Shown: positions 43,614-51,469 of the stretch, one piece after another | How positions within the stretch are numbered: position 1 is the first letter of the stretch | Layout of the letters: every line of letters begins with the position of its first letter | Notes under the pieces: model-generated | The model's database searches: none | What the model saw: only the letters and a program-made list of their open reading frames with translations | Told to the model about the DNA's origin: nothing | Source of the DNA: Bog-257 sp963834135 | Lineage (GTDB): Bacteria; Acidobacteriota; Terriglobia; Terriglobales; Acidobacteriaceae | Reading direction: 5' to 3' | Assembly: GCA_963834135.1 (NCBI GenBank) | Contig: CAWIAN010000007.1 | Span: forward strand, 930,001 to 994,000 | DNA length: 64,000 nt | Program-made: the position numbers and the translations under genes

Positions 43614-44432
43614 TCAATCCAGCAACTTGCTAACCTCACTCGAGCTCGCGGCTTCATCCGAGAACGTAAATGTCCCGCGCTCCTTCATCTCTTCCGCTGC
43701 ACGCAAGAACCCTCCCAGCGCAGCTCGAGCCAGAGAGCTGCCCACACTGATCCGCTTCACGCCAATCTCCGACAGTTCAGCCTGACTTAAGCGAACACCT
43801 TGCAGTCCCATCAGCGCGTTCACCGGGCGGTCAACCGAACGGACCACCTCCACAAGCTCATCCCGAGTACGCAAGCCGGGCGCGTACAGCACATCCGCTC
43901 CCGCTTCCTGATAAGCCTGCAGTCGCTTGATCGTGTCCTCGATATCGGGACGGCCATGCAGATAATTCTCGGCACGTGCAGTAAGGGTGAACGTGAACGG
44001 AAGCGATCGAGCCGCTTCTACTGCTGCTTGAACTCGCGCCACAGCGTGTTCGAAGCAGTAGATAGGGCCGTCCTCGCGGCCGGTCGCATCCTCAATCGAG
44101 CCTCCGACCACGCCCGCCGCCGCGGCCAGACGAATCGTTTCCGCCGCAATCGCTGGATCGTCGCCGAAGCCGTTCTCCAGGTCCGCACTGACCGGCAGCT
44201 CCGTCGCTGAAGCCAGCGTAGCAATGTGCTTGAGAATTCCGTCGCGCCCGACCGTATTGTCTTTCATCCCGATCGAGAACGCGTAACCCATGCTGGTGCT
44301 GGCCAGCGCTTCAAAGCCAAGATGCGCCAGGATGCGGGCGCTGCCGACGTCCCACGGGTTAGGAATGATAAAGGCGGTTTCACGCTCGTGGAGCGCACGG
44401 AAGATGCGGCCTTTTTCAGCTTGAGTTGGCAT
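43614..44432 (-). CDS. Isocitrate lyase/PEP mutase family protein
   Basis: This 272-residue TIM-barrel protein belongs to the PEP mutase/ICL superfamily. TAFIIPNPWDVGSARILAHLGFEALAST and LPVSADLENGFGDDP match the metal and substrate loops, and GVVGGSIEDATGREDGPIY follows. The short catalytic loop of true isocitrate lyases (KKCGH) is absent. It resembles carboxyvinyl-carboxyphosphonate phosphorylmutase-like or oxaloacetate-decarboxylase-like proteins, and the reaction cannot be fixed. It is convergent with the flavoprotein across the inverted repeat pair. Confidence 0.88.
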   Translation of the reverse strand: MPTQAEKGRIFRALHERETAFIIPNPWDVGSARILAHLGFEALASTSMGYAFSIGMKDNTVGRDGILKHIATLASATELPVSADLENGFGDDPAIAAETIRLAAAAGVVGGSIEDATGREDGPIYCFEHAVARVQAAVEAARSLPFTFTLTARAENYLHGRPDIEDTIKRLQAYQEAGADVLYAPGLRTRDELVEVVRSVDRPVNALMGLQGVRLSQAELSEIGVKRISVGSSLARAALGGFLRAAEEMKERGTFTFSDEAASSSEVSKLLD

Positions 44433-44752
44433 AGCGATTGGAGTGTTTCAGGAATAGCGGAGATTCGGCAACTGGCAGCGCGGTTCCGCAACTCGTCCTG
44501 CGCGCCGGCTCCGCCGGCTCACGCGGCTCCCTGTGCCGGTGCTCCGCGATAACGAGCTCTGGACTGGCTCGCTGAAGATTCAGCTCTCGATTTTTTCGCG
44601 TTTCTCAAATCCAAGTAGCCGATCATACCGTTCCCTCCGTACGAGAAGGCTAGTCCCACTTTCTCAGCAAGCGAAACGTTGCAGTCGATTCCTGACGGCT
44701 GCAGCAGACCCAGTTCCGCAAGAGCAACCCGAATGTAGAAGGAAGGGAACCC
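44433..44752. other. Divergent spacer upstream of Tat substrate gene
   Basis: About 320 bases without a gene. A palindrome (GCTGAAGATTCAGC, 44571-44584) is followed by a run of six T, so it may end leftover transcription. GAAGGAAGG just before 44753 is the ribosome site of the ferritin-like gene. I cannot mark the promoter. Confidence 0.4.
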
Positions 44753-45595
44753 ATGAGTAAGCTAGATAAGCTGACTGAATTAGCGGAGACTCCTCTAAGC
44801 CGCCGTTCATTTGCCAAGGGAATCAGTTTTGCCGCCGCAGGTTTGGCAGGAGCTTCGGTCCTGGGAGGAACGGTGCTGCAAGCCGTTTCCGCCCATGCCC
44901 AGGATCTCGACCAATCCACCGGTCTCACCGTCACCGACGCCGACGTCCTGAACTTCGCATTGAACCTCGAATACCTCGAGGCAGAGTTCTACCTGATGGC
45001 CACCTGGGGCACGACGCTGGTAGGCGCAGGAATTCTGACCGAATCCGAAACTACTGGTCCTACCACCGGCGGACAGAAGGTGCCCGGCATCGCGCAGTCG
45101 CCTTTCGCCTTCGCAGCCAGCGGCCTGCGCACCGACGAAGTGAATCACGTGAAATACCTGCGCTCGGCGCTGGGAGCGAACGCCGTCAAGAAACCGGCGA
45201 TCAACCTGAATGCGCTGGGCTACGGATTTTCCAGCCCCTCGGACTTCCTGAAACTCGGCCGTCAGTTTGAAGATGTCGGTGTGAGTGCCTACGCCGGAGC
45301 CGCTCCGCTCATCAGCAGCAAGACTTACCTGGAGGCTGCGGCGCGCATCCTTGGTACGGAGGCCGAGCATGCGGGAGCCCTTCGTTTCGCCTGTATTTAC
45401 TGGGGTGTGAATAGTCCGGCGGTGGACGGCCAGGATGTTCCGCCAACTGCTTCCCATCCTTTCGACGTCGACGCCAACAGCCTGGCGATTTCGCGTACCA
45501 CTGCCCAGGTCCTCAACATCGTTTATCACGGCGGCAACTGCTCAGGCGGATTTTATCCGCAGGGCATGAACGGCACCGTGAAGTGTCAGTCCTAG
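44753..45595 (+). CDS. Tat-exported ferritin-like domain protein
   Basis: This 280-residue protein has a twin-arginine leader (SRRSFAKG, Arg17-Arg18) and a hydrophobic stretch that ends near QAVSAHAQ. The mature part is a ferritin-like four-helix domain: VLNFALNLEYLEAEFYLMAT (Glu residues of helix 1), LRTDEVNHVKYLRSAL (ExxH of helix 2) and AARILGTEAEHAGALRFA (helix 4 Glu and His). It belongs to the Ferritin_2/desiccation-related type, whose metal role is only partly known. A tatA gene follows 70 nt downstream after a terminator-like hairpin. Confidence 0.9.
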   Translation: MSKLDKLTELAETPLSRRSFAKGISFAAAGLAGASVLGGTVLQAVSAHAQDLDQSTGLTVTDADVLNFALNLEYLEAEFYLMATWGTTLVGAGILTESETTGPTTGGQKVPGIAQSPFAFAASGLRTDEVNHVKYLRSALGANAVKKPAINLNALGYGFSSPSDFLKLGRQFEDVGVSAYAGAAPLISSKTYLEAAARILGTEAEHAGALRFACIYWGVNSPAVDGQDVPPTASHPFDVDANSLAISRTTAQVLNIVYHGGNCSGGFYPQGMNGTVKCQS

Positions 45596-45606
45596 TTTCA
45601 TTTCGG

Positions 45607-45638
45607 CGGGAGCGGACGCGCGTCCCTCCCGTATTTTT
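45607..45638 (+). terminator. Intrinsic terminator
   Basis: The stem CGGGAG-(C)-GGACG / CGTCC-CTCCCG with a CG tip (45607-45631) is followed by TATTTTT. It lies 11 nt after the ferritin-like gene and before tatA, so tatA is probably expressed by read-through or from its own promoter. Confidence 0.8.
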
Positions 45639-45664
45639 GTGGCTTGCCACGAAGGGAGAACTGT

Positions 45665-45868
45665 ATGTTGGAAGGCCTTTTTCAGCCGATGCACCTGCTG
45701 GTCATTCTGTTCATTGCCCTGATGATCTTTGGGCCAAAGAAGCTGCCCGAGCTGGGCAAGGGCTTGGGTGACGGCATTCGCAGCTTCAAAAGTTCGATGA
45801 AGGACGATAAGCAGGACGAGATCGCAAAAGAGAGCGTCGACAACGAAACGTCACTGGTGAAAAGCTAA
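45665..45868 (+). CDS. tatA: Twin-arginine translocase subunit TatA
   Basis: This 67-residue TatA/E protein has the short N-terminal membrane helix (LLVILFIALMIFGPKKLPELG). The FGPKKLPELGKGLG hinge and amphipathic helix and an acidic tail follow. GAAGGGAGAAC precedes ATG 45665. TatA oligomers form the pore for folded substrates such as the ferritin-like protein upstream; tatB and tatC are not in the window. A small hairpin, GCACGAC-AAAAC-GTCGTGC (45896-45914), lies after the stop. Confidence 0.94.
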   Translation: MLEGLFQPMHLLVILFIALMIFGPKKLPELGKGLGDGIRSFKSSMKDDKQDEIAKESVDNETSLVKS

Positions 45869-45895
45869 TCGCGGCTGAGATTGATCAGCCAGGGG

Positions 45896-45914
45896 GCACG
45901 ACAAAACGTCGTGC
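45896..45914. terminator. Possible hairpin terminator after tatA
   Basis: A perfect 7-bp stem, GCACGAC with GTCGTGC around AAAAC, lies 27 nt after the tatA stop. No T-run follows, so it may be Rho-aided or only an RNA-stabilising hairpin. Confidence 0.4.
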
Positions 45915-45968
45915 TCTGCCTATTTGCAATTCGCTGCTGCGAGGCTATACTGCCCGCGAGCCGAAACC

Positions 45969-46958
45969 ATGAAGCGACCTGCCGGCACGATTGTTACTGC
46001 TGTCTTGCAAGGCTTAGGTAGTCTATTTTTCGTACTGGCGGCTGTGACCACCGCGTTCCTTCCGCACTTCGCGCCCAAAAGTCCCGCCCAACCCGACTTG
46101 CCGTCTGGCCTCTTTTTCGTCGTCGGCGCCGGATACTTCGTCTTTGCTTGTATCGGACTGGCAACCGCAGTGGGCGTTTTCCTGCTGAAAAGCTGGGCCA
46201 GGTATTCCACACTGATCTTCGCTGGCTTTCTGATCGTCATGGGACTAATCACGGCAGTGACTTTCGCAATCATGCCGTTTCCCGCTCCGCCGAATGACGC
46301 AAACGCTCAACTCCCTCCAAACTTCGCAATCATCTTAAAGAGCATTATGGCCGTCATGATGCTGGCGGTCGCGGCGTTAGGAGGATGGTGGCTTTTCTAT
46401 TTCACGCGCGCGAACATCAAGCAGCGCTTCGAAGGCGCACATGCCGGCGACGTAACCTCGATGAGCCGCCGTCCGTTATCCATCGCGATTCTGTCCGTGT
46501 GGAGCTTTATCGGGATACCGTTCATGCTGGTGGGAGCCTGGATGGCATTTCCCATTGCGTTTTTCGGCATCGTCGTGGATGGAGCCGGCGCCAGGATTGT
46601 ATATCTCTCATTCGCGGTGGTTATCTTCTATATCGGAATTGGATTGTGGCGACTGGTTGAGGCAAGTCGGCTGGTGGCAATCGCATTCAACATCTTCGGC
46701 TGCGCGAATACGCTGTTGTTTTATGTGCTGCCCCGGCGCGAAGAGCGCTTCCAGCGCCTGCTTACCGAATCGTCACAGATCTGGCATCTCCCAAAAATGC
46801 AGCAACCGATATCGCAAGCCATGATCGGCGCATGGTCGGGGATGATCGTCTCCGTTCTTATGGCGGCGATCGCGATCTACTACCTCGTCACCCGGCGCTA
46901 CGCATTCGGGCCGGAAGCGGCGTTGCCCTCCGATGTGCCCCCGGTTATGCCCGGTTGA
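45969..46958 (+). CDS. Polytopic membrane protein, unknown
   Basis: This protein of about 329 residues has roughly seven or eight membrane helices (IVTAVLQGLGSLFFVLAAVTTAFL, LFFVVGAGYFVFACIGLATAVGVFLL and others). A charged cytoplasmic loop follows the fourth helix (RANIKQRFEGAHAGDVTSMSRRPL), and the second half starts with SIAILSVWSFIGIPFMLVGAWMAFPI. The two halves look related, which suggests duplication. I recognise no family. ATG 45969 is preferred over a more upstream start for its positive N-terminus. Confidence 0.75.
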   Translation: MKRPAGTIVTAVLQGLGSLFFVLAAVTTAFLPHFAPKSPAQPDLPSGLFFVVGAGYFVFACIGLATAVGVFLLKSWARYSTLIFAGFLIVMGLITAVTFAIMPFPAPPNDANAQLPPNFAIILKSIMAVMMLAVAALGGWWLFYFTRANIKQRFEGAHAGDVTSMSRRPLSIAILSVWSFIGIPFMLVGAWMAFPIAFFGIVVDGAGARIVYLSFAVVIFYIGIGLWRLVEASRLVAIAFNIFGCANTLLFYVLPRREERFQRLLTESSQIWHLPKMQQPISQAMIGAWSGMIVSVLMAAIAIYYLVTRRYAFGPEAALPSDVPPVMPG

Positions 46959-47004
46959 TTGCAATCGCCAGGAAAGTTTCTTCCAACATCGCCATCGGCG
47001 TTTG

Positions 47005-48729
47005 TTAGTACCGCCAGCTCGATACGTCCGCTCCGGGCGGTGCAGTTTTCAGCATGCGCTCGACCGATTGGCGCACCACGCGCTGCGTCCACCTAAGGCC
47101 GGCTGCATCGACCGGCAAGTCGTCTTTACCGGTGTAGCAGTGCGGACGTCCCGGACCGTAGTCGAAGTCTCCGGCGTAATAAGGGTAGTTGGTGTTCTCC
47201 AGAAAGTCCTGCATCAGGTGCACGGCATTGTTCAGGTAGTACGAATCCATGTCGCCGACGGCAAAGTGCAGCTTACCAACAAGATTCGGGCCCAGCGTCT
47301 TCCAGTCACGCTGCAGGATGTAGCGCAAGTCGTAATGATCTTTCCAGTAATTGGCGACATCGTGGTCAATGACGCCCGTAACTGGATCGTAGATCGGCTT
47401 AGGATAGCCATCGTCGCCCACCGGACTGTAAACCGCCTGCCAGATGTCGAACTGCTCGGTCGAGCGCCCATGCGTGCCCAGCACCAGCTCGCGGCGCGTC
47501 ATGCGATCCATGGTGCTGACCACGCTGCCATCCGTTTCGCGCTGCGAGGGACGCGCCACCTTGCCCCAGTTGCTCTCCAGCCATAGCGCATTGGGGTCAT
47601 CGTAAAGATTCACGATCTGGTACGCGCGAAAGTCCACCGGATCGGGACAGGCGATGAAGGCGTCATTGAAGAACGTTGGATAGAAAATCTGCATGGCGGC
47701 AGCTTCCCACCCGCCAGTCGAGCCGCCATAAGTCGCGCGCGCCCAGCCCTGACCAATGCCACGGAATTGCTTTTCGACCGCCGGGATCACTTCCTGCGTA
47801 ATGGCGTCGCCGTAAGGTCCCACATTGGCAGAGTTCACCGCGTAGGAATCGTCATAGTAGGGATTGGCATGCTGCAGTTCGACGATGATCACATGCGGCA
47901 GCCTGCCCGAAGTCCAATCCTGATACAAAGCGTAGCTGTATTCGGCCACCATGCGGCGACGGCCTTTCAGGTCAGCTGTCGGCGGAGTTTCGCGGAAGGG
48001 AAGACTAAAGTCACGAGGAAAGTGCGATTGGTAGACGATCACTGGATAGTGCGCCTCGGGATGCTGATCGAAGCCTTCCGGCAGCAGAACAATGGCACCG
48101 ATGGAGACAGGTGTTCCCCAGAATTTGCTCAACAAGGCGCTCTTCACTTGCAGGTGCTTGACGTACTTCGTATCTTTCGTTTCGGGCAGCACAGGGACGG
48201 TCTCGGTCAGCGATATCTTGACGCTGCCGTCTTTGGCGGGATCGATGTGGATCTTCTGCGGCTTGCTGTAAAGGTTTCCCGGCTTCTTGTTCCACTGCTG
48301 ACCCTCGCCTCGCTCGGGTGGAAGCTTTACCGTGTGCCCGTTGGCGAGATGATAGGTCTGATAAATGTTCAGCAAAGCCTGCACGTAATAATCGCCGGCA
48401 GGAATGCAGCCGAGGTTTAAGGCCGGATATCCAATCGCAGCATCATCCACCACCGCTGCTTGGCCGGGGGCAAGCGCGTCGACATCGGCACCGAAGAATT
48501 GCTGCGAGTCCGGATCATCGCTGATTTGGTATCGCGGCTCCTTATCGGCATTGGTCGACAACATAACGTACACGCGCCCATCCAGCGCCTTGTCGTTCTG
48601 CTGCGCAGAGAAGGAGGCTTCGAAGCGGAGTTTCGTCGTGGTGCAGCCCCGATTGGCAGGGGATTGGCTCATCGCAAATGTCGCGGAAAAGAGGGTTATC
48701 ACAGCACAGGCTAGCAGCAGGCGACGCAT
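47005..48729 (-). CDS. Secreted alpha/beta hydrolase (esterase-like)
   Basis: This protein of about 574 residues has a signal peptide (MRRLLLACAVITLFSATFA). An N-terminal Ig-like or beta domain of about 200 residues is followed by an esterase domain similar to enterochelin esterase (VSIGAIVLLPEGFDQHPEAHYPVIVYQ). The nucleophile elbow is in ATYGGSTGGWEAAA (GxSxG). Possible acid and base residues are in DFDYGPGRPHCYTG near the C-terminus. ATG 48729 is preceded by GGGAGGAAG. The substrate is unknown. The whole frame is intact. Confidence 0.8.
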   Translation of the reverse strand: MRRLLLACAVITLFSATFAMSQSPANRGCTTTKLRFEASFSAQQNDKALDGRVYVMLSTNADKEPRYQISDDPDSQQFFGADVDALAPGQAAVVDDAAIGYPALNLGCIPAGDYYVQALLNIYQTYHLANGHTVKLPPERGEGQQWNKKPGNLYSKPQKIHIDPAKDGSVKISLTETVPVLPETKDTKYVKHLQVKSALLSKFWGTPVSIGAIVLLPEGFDQHPEAHYPVIVYQSHFPRDFSLPFRETPPTADLKGRRRMVAEYSYALYQDWTSGRLPHVIIVELQHANPYYDDSYAVNSANVGPYGDAITQEVIPAVEKQFRGIGQGWARATYGGSTGGWEAAAMQIFYPTFFNDAFIACPDPVDFRAYQIVNLYDDPNALWLESNWGKVARPSQRETDGSVVSTMDRMTRRELVLGTHGRSTEQFDIWQAVYSPVGDDGYPKPIYDPVTGVIDHDVANYWKDHYDLRYILQRDWKTLGPNLVGKLHFAVGDMDSYYLNNAVHLMQDFLENTNYPYYAGDFDYGPGRPHCYTGKDDLPVDAAGLRWTQRVVRQSVERMLKTAPPGADVSSWRY

Positions 48730-48883
48730 TCTTTCGCTTCCTCCCGAAGAGAGCTGTTGACCAGAGTAATCCACCGCGAAACGAATTCACAAAACGCCAA
48801 ACCATACCCGGATTGGCGTCGACGAGCAAACTCCATATTCACAAAATCGGTTACAGTATTGTCCACGCAGAAAGGGGTGTCGC

Positions 48884-49795
48884 ATGAGCGATCCTGTGGT
48901 GCAGGGCGCAAACCTTCCCGAGCTCCCTTACGACTCTTGGAAGGACACGCTCTTCACATTGCACATGTGGACGCAGATCGTGGGCAAGATCCGCCTGAGC
49001 CTCACGCCGTTGGTGAACCACTGGTGGAATGTGCCGCTTTACGTGAACGCCCGCGGCTTGACGACCTCGTCTATGCCGTACGGCAGCCGCACCCTCGAGA
49101 TATTTTTCGACTTCATCGGCCAGAAGCTGATCATAGAGACCAGTGATGGCGAGATTCGAGAGCTGGAGCTCAAGCCGCAAAGCGTCGCCGATTTCTACCA
49201 GCTGCTGATGAAGACGCTCTCGCAACTCGGCATGCCCGTGGGCATCTGGACCCGGCCCTGCGAGCTTCCCGAAGATCAGACTATTCCCTTCGAGAAGGAC
49301 ACTGTGCACAAGTCTTACGATGCCGAGGCGACGCGCAAGTTCTGGCAGATCCTGGTCTGGGCCGACAGTGTGTTGAAGGAATTTCGTGCGTCGTTCATCG
49401 GCAAGTCCAGCCCCGTACATTTCTTCTGGGGCAGCTTCGATCTTGCCGTGACGCGTTTCTCCGGACGCCGCGCGCCGCCGCGTCCCGACGCCGATCCCGT
49501 TACCCAGGAAGCCTACTCGCACGAAGTCAGCAGCGCGGGTTTCTGGCCGGGCGGCGGAGACATCAAAGGACCCGCGTTTTATTCCTACGCTGCGCCCGAG
49601 CCCGCAGGATTTGGCGAGCGCAAGGTGAATCCCCCGGCCGCTTATTATCACCCGGTGATGAAAGAGTTCTTGCTGTTGTACGACGATGTGCGCATTGCCA
49701 AGTCGCCCAACGCCGCTCTGCTCGCATTTCTGCAGAGTACCTACGAGGCAGCGGCCGATCTGGGCAACTGGGATCGCAGCTCTCTCGAACGTTAA
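48884..49795 (+). CDS. DUF5996 family protein
   Basis: This 303-residue protein matches DUF5996 in its conserved phrases: LPYDSWKDTLFTLHMWTQIVGKIRL, HWWNVPLYVNARGLTTSSMPYG, FDFIGQKLIIETSDG, and SPVHFFWGSFDLAVTRFSGR with PPRPDADP. Function is unknown, and the Trp/His-rich segments suggest a compact binding fold. A usable ribosome site (AAAGGGG) lies before ATG 48884. It is divergent from the esterase gene and convergent with the membrane protein at 49847. Confidence 0.85.
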   Translation: MSDPVVQGANLPELPYDSWKDTLFTLHMWTQIVGKIRLSLTPLVNHWWNVPLYVNARGLTTSSMPYGSRTLEIFFDFIGQKLIIETSDGEIRELELKPQSVADFYQLLMKTLSQLGMPVGIWTRPCELPEDQTIPFEKDTVHKSYDAEATRKFWQILVWADSVLKEFRASFIGKSSPVHFFWGSFDLAVTRFSGRRAPPRPDADPVTQEAYSHEVSSAGFWPGGGDIKGPAFYSYAAPEPAGFGERKVNPPAAYYHPVMKEFLLLYDDVRIAKSPNAALLAFLQSTYEAAADLGNWDRSSLER

Positions 49796-49846
49796 AGCCG
49801 GGCGGGCGCCTATCGGAGGAATCCATGACCGTCCGGCCTCAGGCCA

Positions 49847-50482
49847 TCACGCCATGGCCGGCGCCCGCTTCGTTCCTGTCACGTGAGCGACCTCCCTCCA
49901 GCGCGTGGCCTGCGCGATGCAAATGACATGGAGGATGAAGAACAGCGGTACGGCAAAGGTCGGAATCAGACTCAAGGGCAAAGCCGTCATCGGGGCGGTT
50001 GATATTCCGTGCGGATTGAGGAACTGAGCAGTGGTGCCGAGAGAGACTGCAAGGACCAGATCGGAAACCCCCAGCAGCTGCCAAAGAATAAAGCTTCCGC
50101 GATGGGCAGGATCAGCCAGCCTTAGCGCCACCCAGGGCGCAGTCAGGCCAATTGCGAAGTCACCCCAGCCGGCAGGCAGCGCAAAGACGCCGGGCAGAAT
50201 GCTGAAGCTGTACAGAGTGACAAAGACAAAGCCCGCCGTCCTCCACGCCTGTACCACGGTTAGCGAGCGCGGATTCAGCGACAGCGTGAACGCCCGAAAT
50301 TTCGGGGAAACGCCAAACCAGATAAAGAACGCGAGCAGGGGAGTGAGCGCGCCCAATCCCAACTTCATCGGTATGCCGTCAGGACCGGGCTGGAAGGCAT
50401 GTAAGGCCGCGGCAGAAAGTGCGCACACAAACCAAACCGCAATCAACGCTAACGCCAATCGTGCATAAGTCTTGTTCGTCAT
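49847..50482 (-). CDS. Membrane protein coupled to MarR regulator
   Basis: This 211-residue protein has about six membrane helices (LALALIAVWFVCALSAAALHAF, LGALTPLLAFFIWFGV, FVFVTLYSFSILPGVFALP and others). I do not recognise the family. ATG 50482 overlaps the MarR stop (ATGA) and follows GGAGG, so it is translated as the second gene of a MarR operon. A regulator-plus-membrane-protein pair like this often has a defensive or transport role, which is only an inference here. Confidence 0.8.
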   Translation of the reverse strand: MTNKTYARLALALIAVWFVCALSAAALHAFQPGPDGIPMKLGLGALTPLLAFFIWFGVSPKFRAFTLSLNPRSLTVVQAWRTAGFVFVTLYSFSILPGVFALPAGWGDFAIGLTAPWVALRLADPAHRGSFILWQLLGVSDLVLAVSLGTTAQFLNPHGISTAPMTALPLSLIPTFAVPLFFILHVICIAQATRWREVAHVTGTKRAPAMA

Positions 50483-50916
50483 GATAGGACCTCCGTGCTC
50501 CTGACCAGGTGAGTGATGTTGTTGGTTGTTTCCAGAAATTCGTTCCAGTGTTGCGTGCCAAGCTGACGCCGCAAGAATGCCTGCGCCTCCTCCCAGACGG
50601 GAAGTGCCTTCTCGAAGCGGCTCCTGCCTTCGCTCGAAAGACGCAATAGCCGCTCTCGGCGATCTTTGCCACGGCGTTCGGCGATCCAGTGATGTTTCCC
50701 CATGATCCCCAACGTGCGGGTCAGCGTAGTGCTGTCGATGGCCAGAATCGCGCCGAGCTCGCCCTGCGAGAGTTCTCCCGCCCGGGTAAGCGCCTGAAGA
50801 ATGGTGAACTGCGTGGCTCGCAATCCGGTTGACCGCAGCCTTTCCTCGTAAAACTGGGTCAAGACCCGGGATGCGCGTCGCGAGCTGGCGCACAAGCAAT
50901 CGAGCTTCACCACCAT
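50479..50916 (-). CDS. MarR family transcriptional regulator
   Basis: This winged-helix dimeric repressor of 145 residues has LRATQFTILQALTRAGELSQGELGAILAIDSTTLTRTLGIMGKHHWIAERRGKDRRERLLRLSSEG, i.e. recognition helix, wing and the DxRxR motif of MarR. ATG 50916 follows TAGGAG at 8 nt; an in-frame ATG at 50955 lies inside the palindromic operator and is unlikely to be used. It is coupled (ATGA overlap) to the membrane-protein gene, which it probably controls together with itself. Confidence 0.9.
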   Translation of the reverse strand: MVVKLDCLCASSRRASRVLTQFYEERLRSTGLRATQFTILQALTRAGELSQGELGAILAIDSTTLTRTLGIMGKHHWIAERRGKDRRERLLRLSSEGRSRFEKALPVWEEAQAFLRRQLGTQHWNEFLETTNNITHLVRSTEVLS

Positions 50917-50943
50917 ATGGCCGGCTCCTATCCTAGAAATTAG

Positions 50944-50955
50944 ATGTATATACAT
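50944..50955 (-). promoter_or_regulatory. Probable MarR operator
   Basis: ATGTATATACAT is a perfect 12-bp palindrome, 28 nt upstream of the MarR start codon. Its position and AT-rich symmetry fit MarR autoregulation. The neighbouring ATATACC and TAGATG extend it imperfectly. Confidence 0.65.
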
Positions 50956-51074
50956 ATACCTGGATTCGCTAATTTTTTCCAGCCGTCATCCCCCTGAGCA
51001 CAGGTGAGTGAAGTGCGGTAATCTGTATGCCGTCTTTCGAAAGTCGGGTGAGCCATCCGAAAAGGAGGAGCCAA

Positions 51075-51347
51075 ATGGCGGAGAAATGTACTCATCTCAA
51101 CACCATCAAGGTAACGGAAACTGACGTCCACGTTTGCGGAGAGTGTGTGAAACTGGGCGACACCTGGGTCCACCTGCGCCTCTGCCTGGAGTGCGGACAC
51201 GTGGGTTGCTGCGACTCCTCCAAGAACAAGCACGCTACCAAGCATTTCCACCGGTTGAAGCATCCGCTGATTCGCTCCATCGAGCCGGGTGAGACCTGGA
51301 TCTGGTGCTATGTGGATAACATGTCGCCGGGCGAAGTGGCGGCGTGA
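51075..51347 (+). CDS. UBP-type zinc finger protein
   Basis: This 90-residue protein has the zinc ligands of a UBP finger: CTHLNTIKV, CGECVKLGDTWVHLRLCLECGHVGCCDSS, then HATKHFHRLKHPL and WIWCYVDN. In eukaryotes this finger binds the C-terminus of ubiquitin. Bacterial single-domain versions are frequent but their ligand is unknown. AAAGGAGGAG precedes ATG 51075. It is monocistronic between MarR and the S41 protease gene. Confidence 0.9.
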   Translation: MAEKCTHLNTIKVTETDVHVCGECVKLGDTWVHLRLCLECGHVGCCDSSKNKHATKHFHRLKHPLIRSIEPGETWIWCYVDNMSPGEVAA

Positions 51348-51469
51348 AGTAAGGCAGATAGCTTGCGCTAAGTCTATTACGGGAATGCCCATAGCTTAAT
51401 TCGGTTGAAGCTATCGTTAAGCTATTTCTCCCATTGCGCTACTCTGGATTTCTAGTGTAATTTGCGGGC

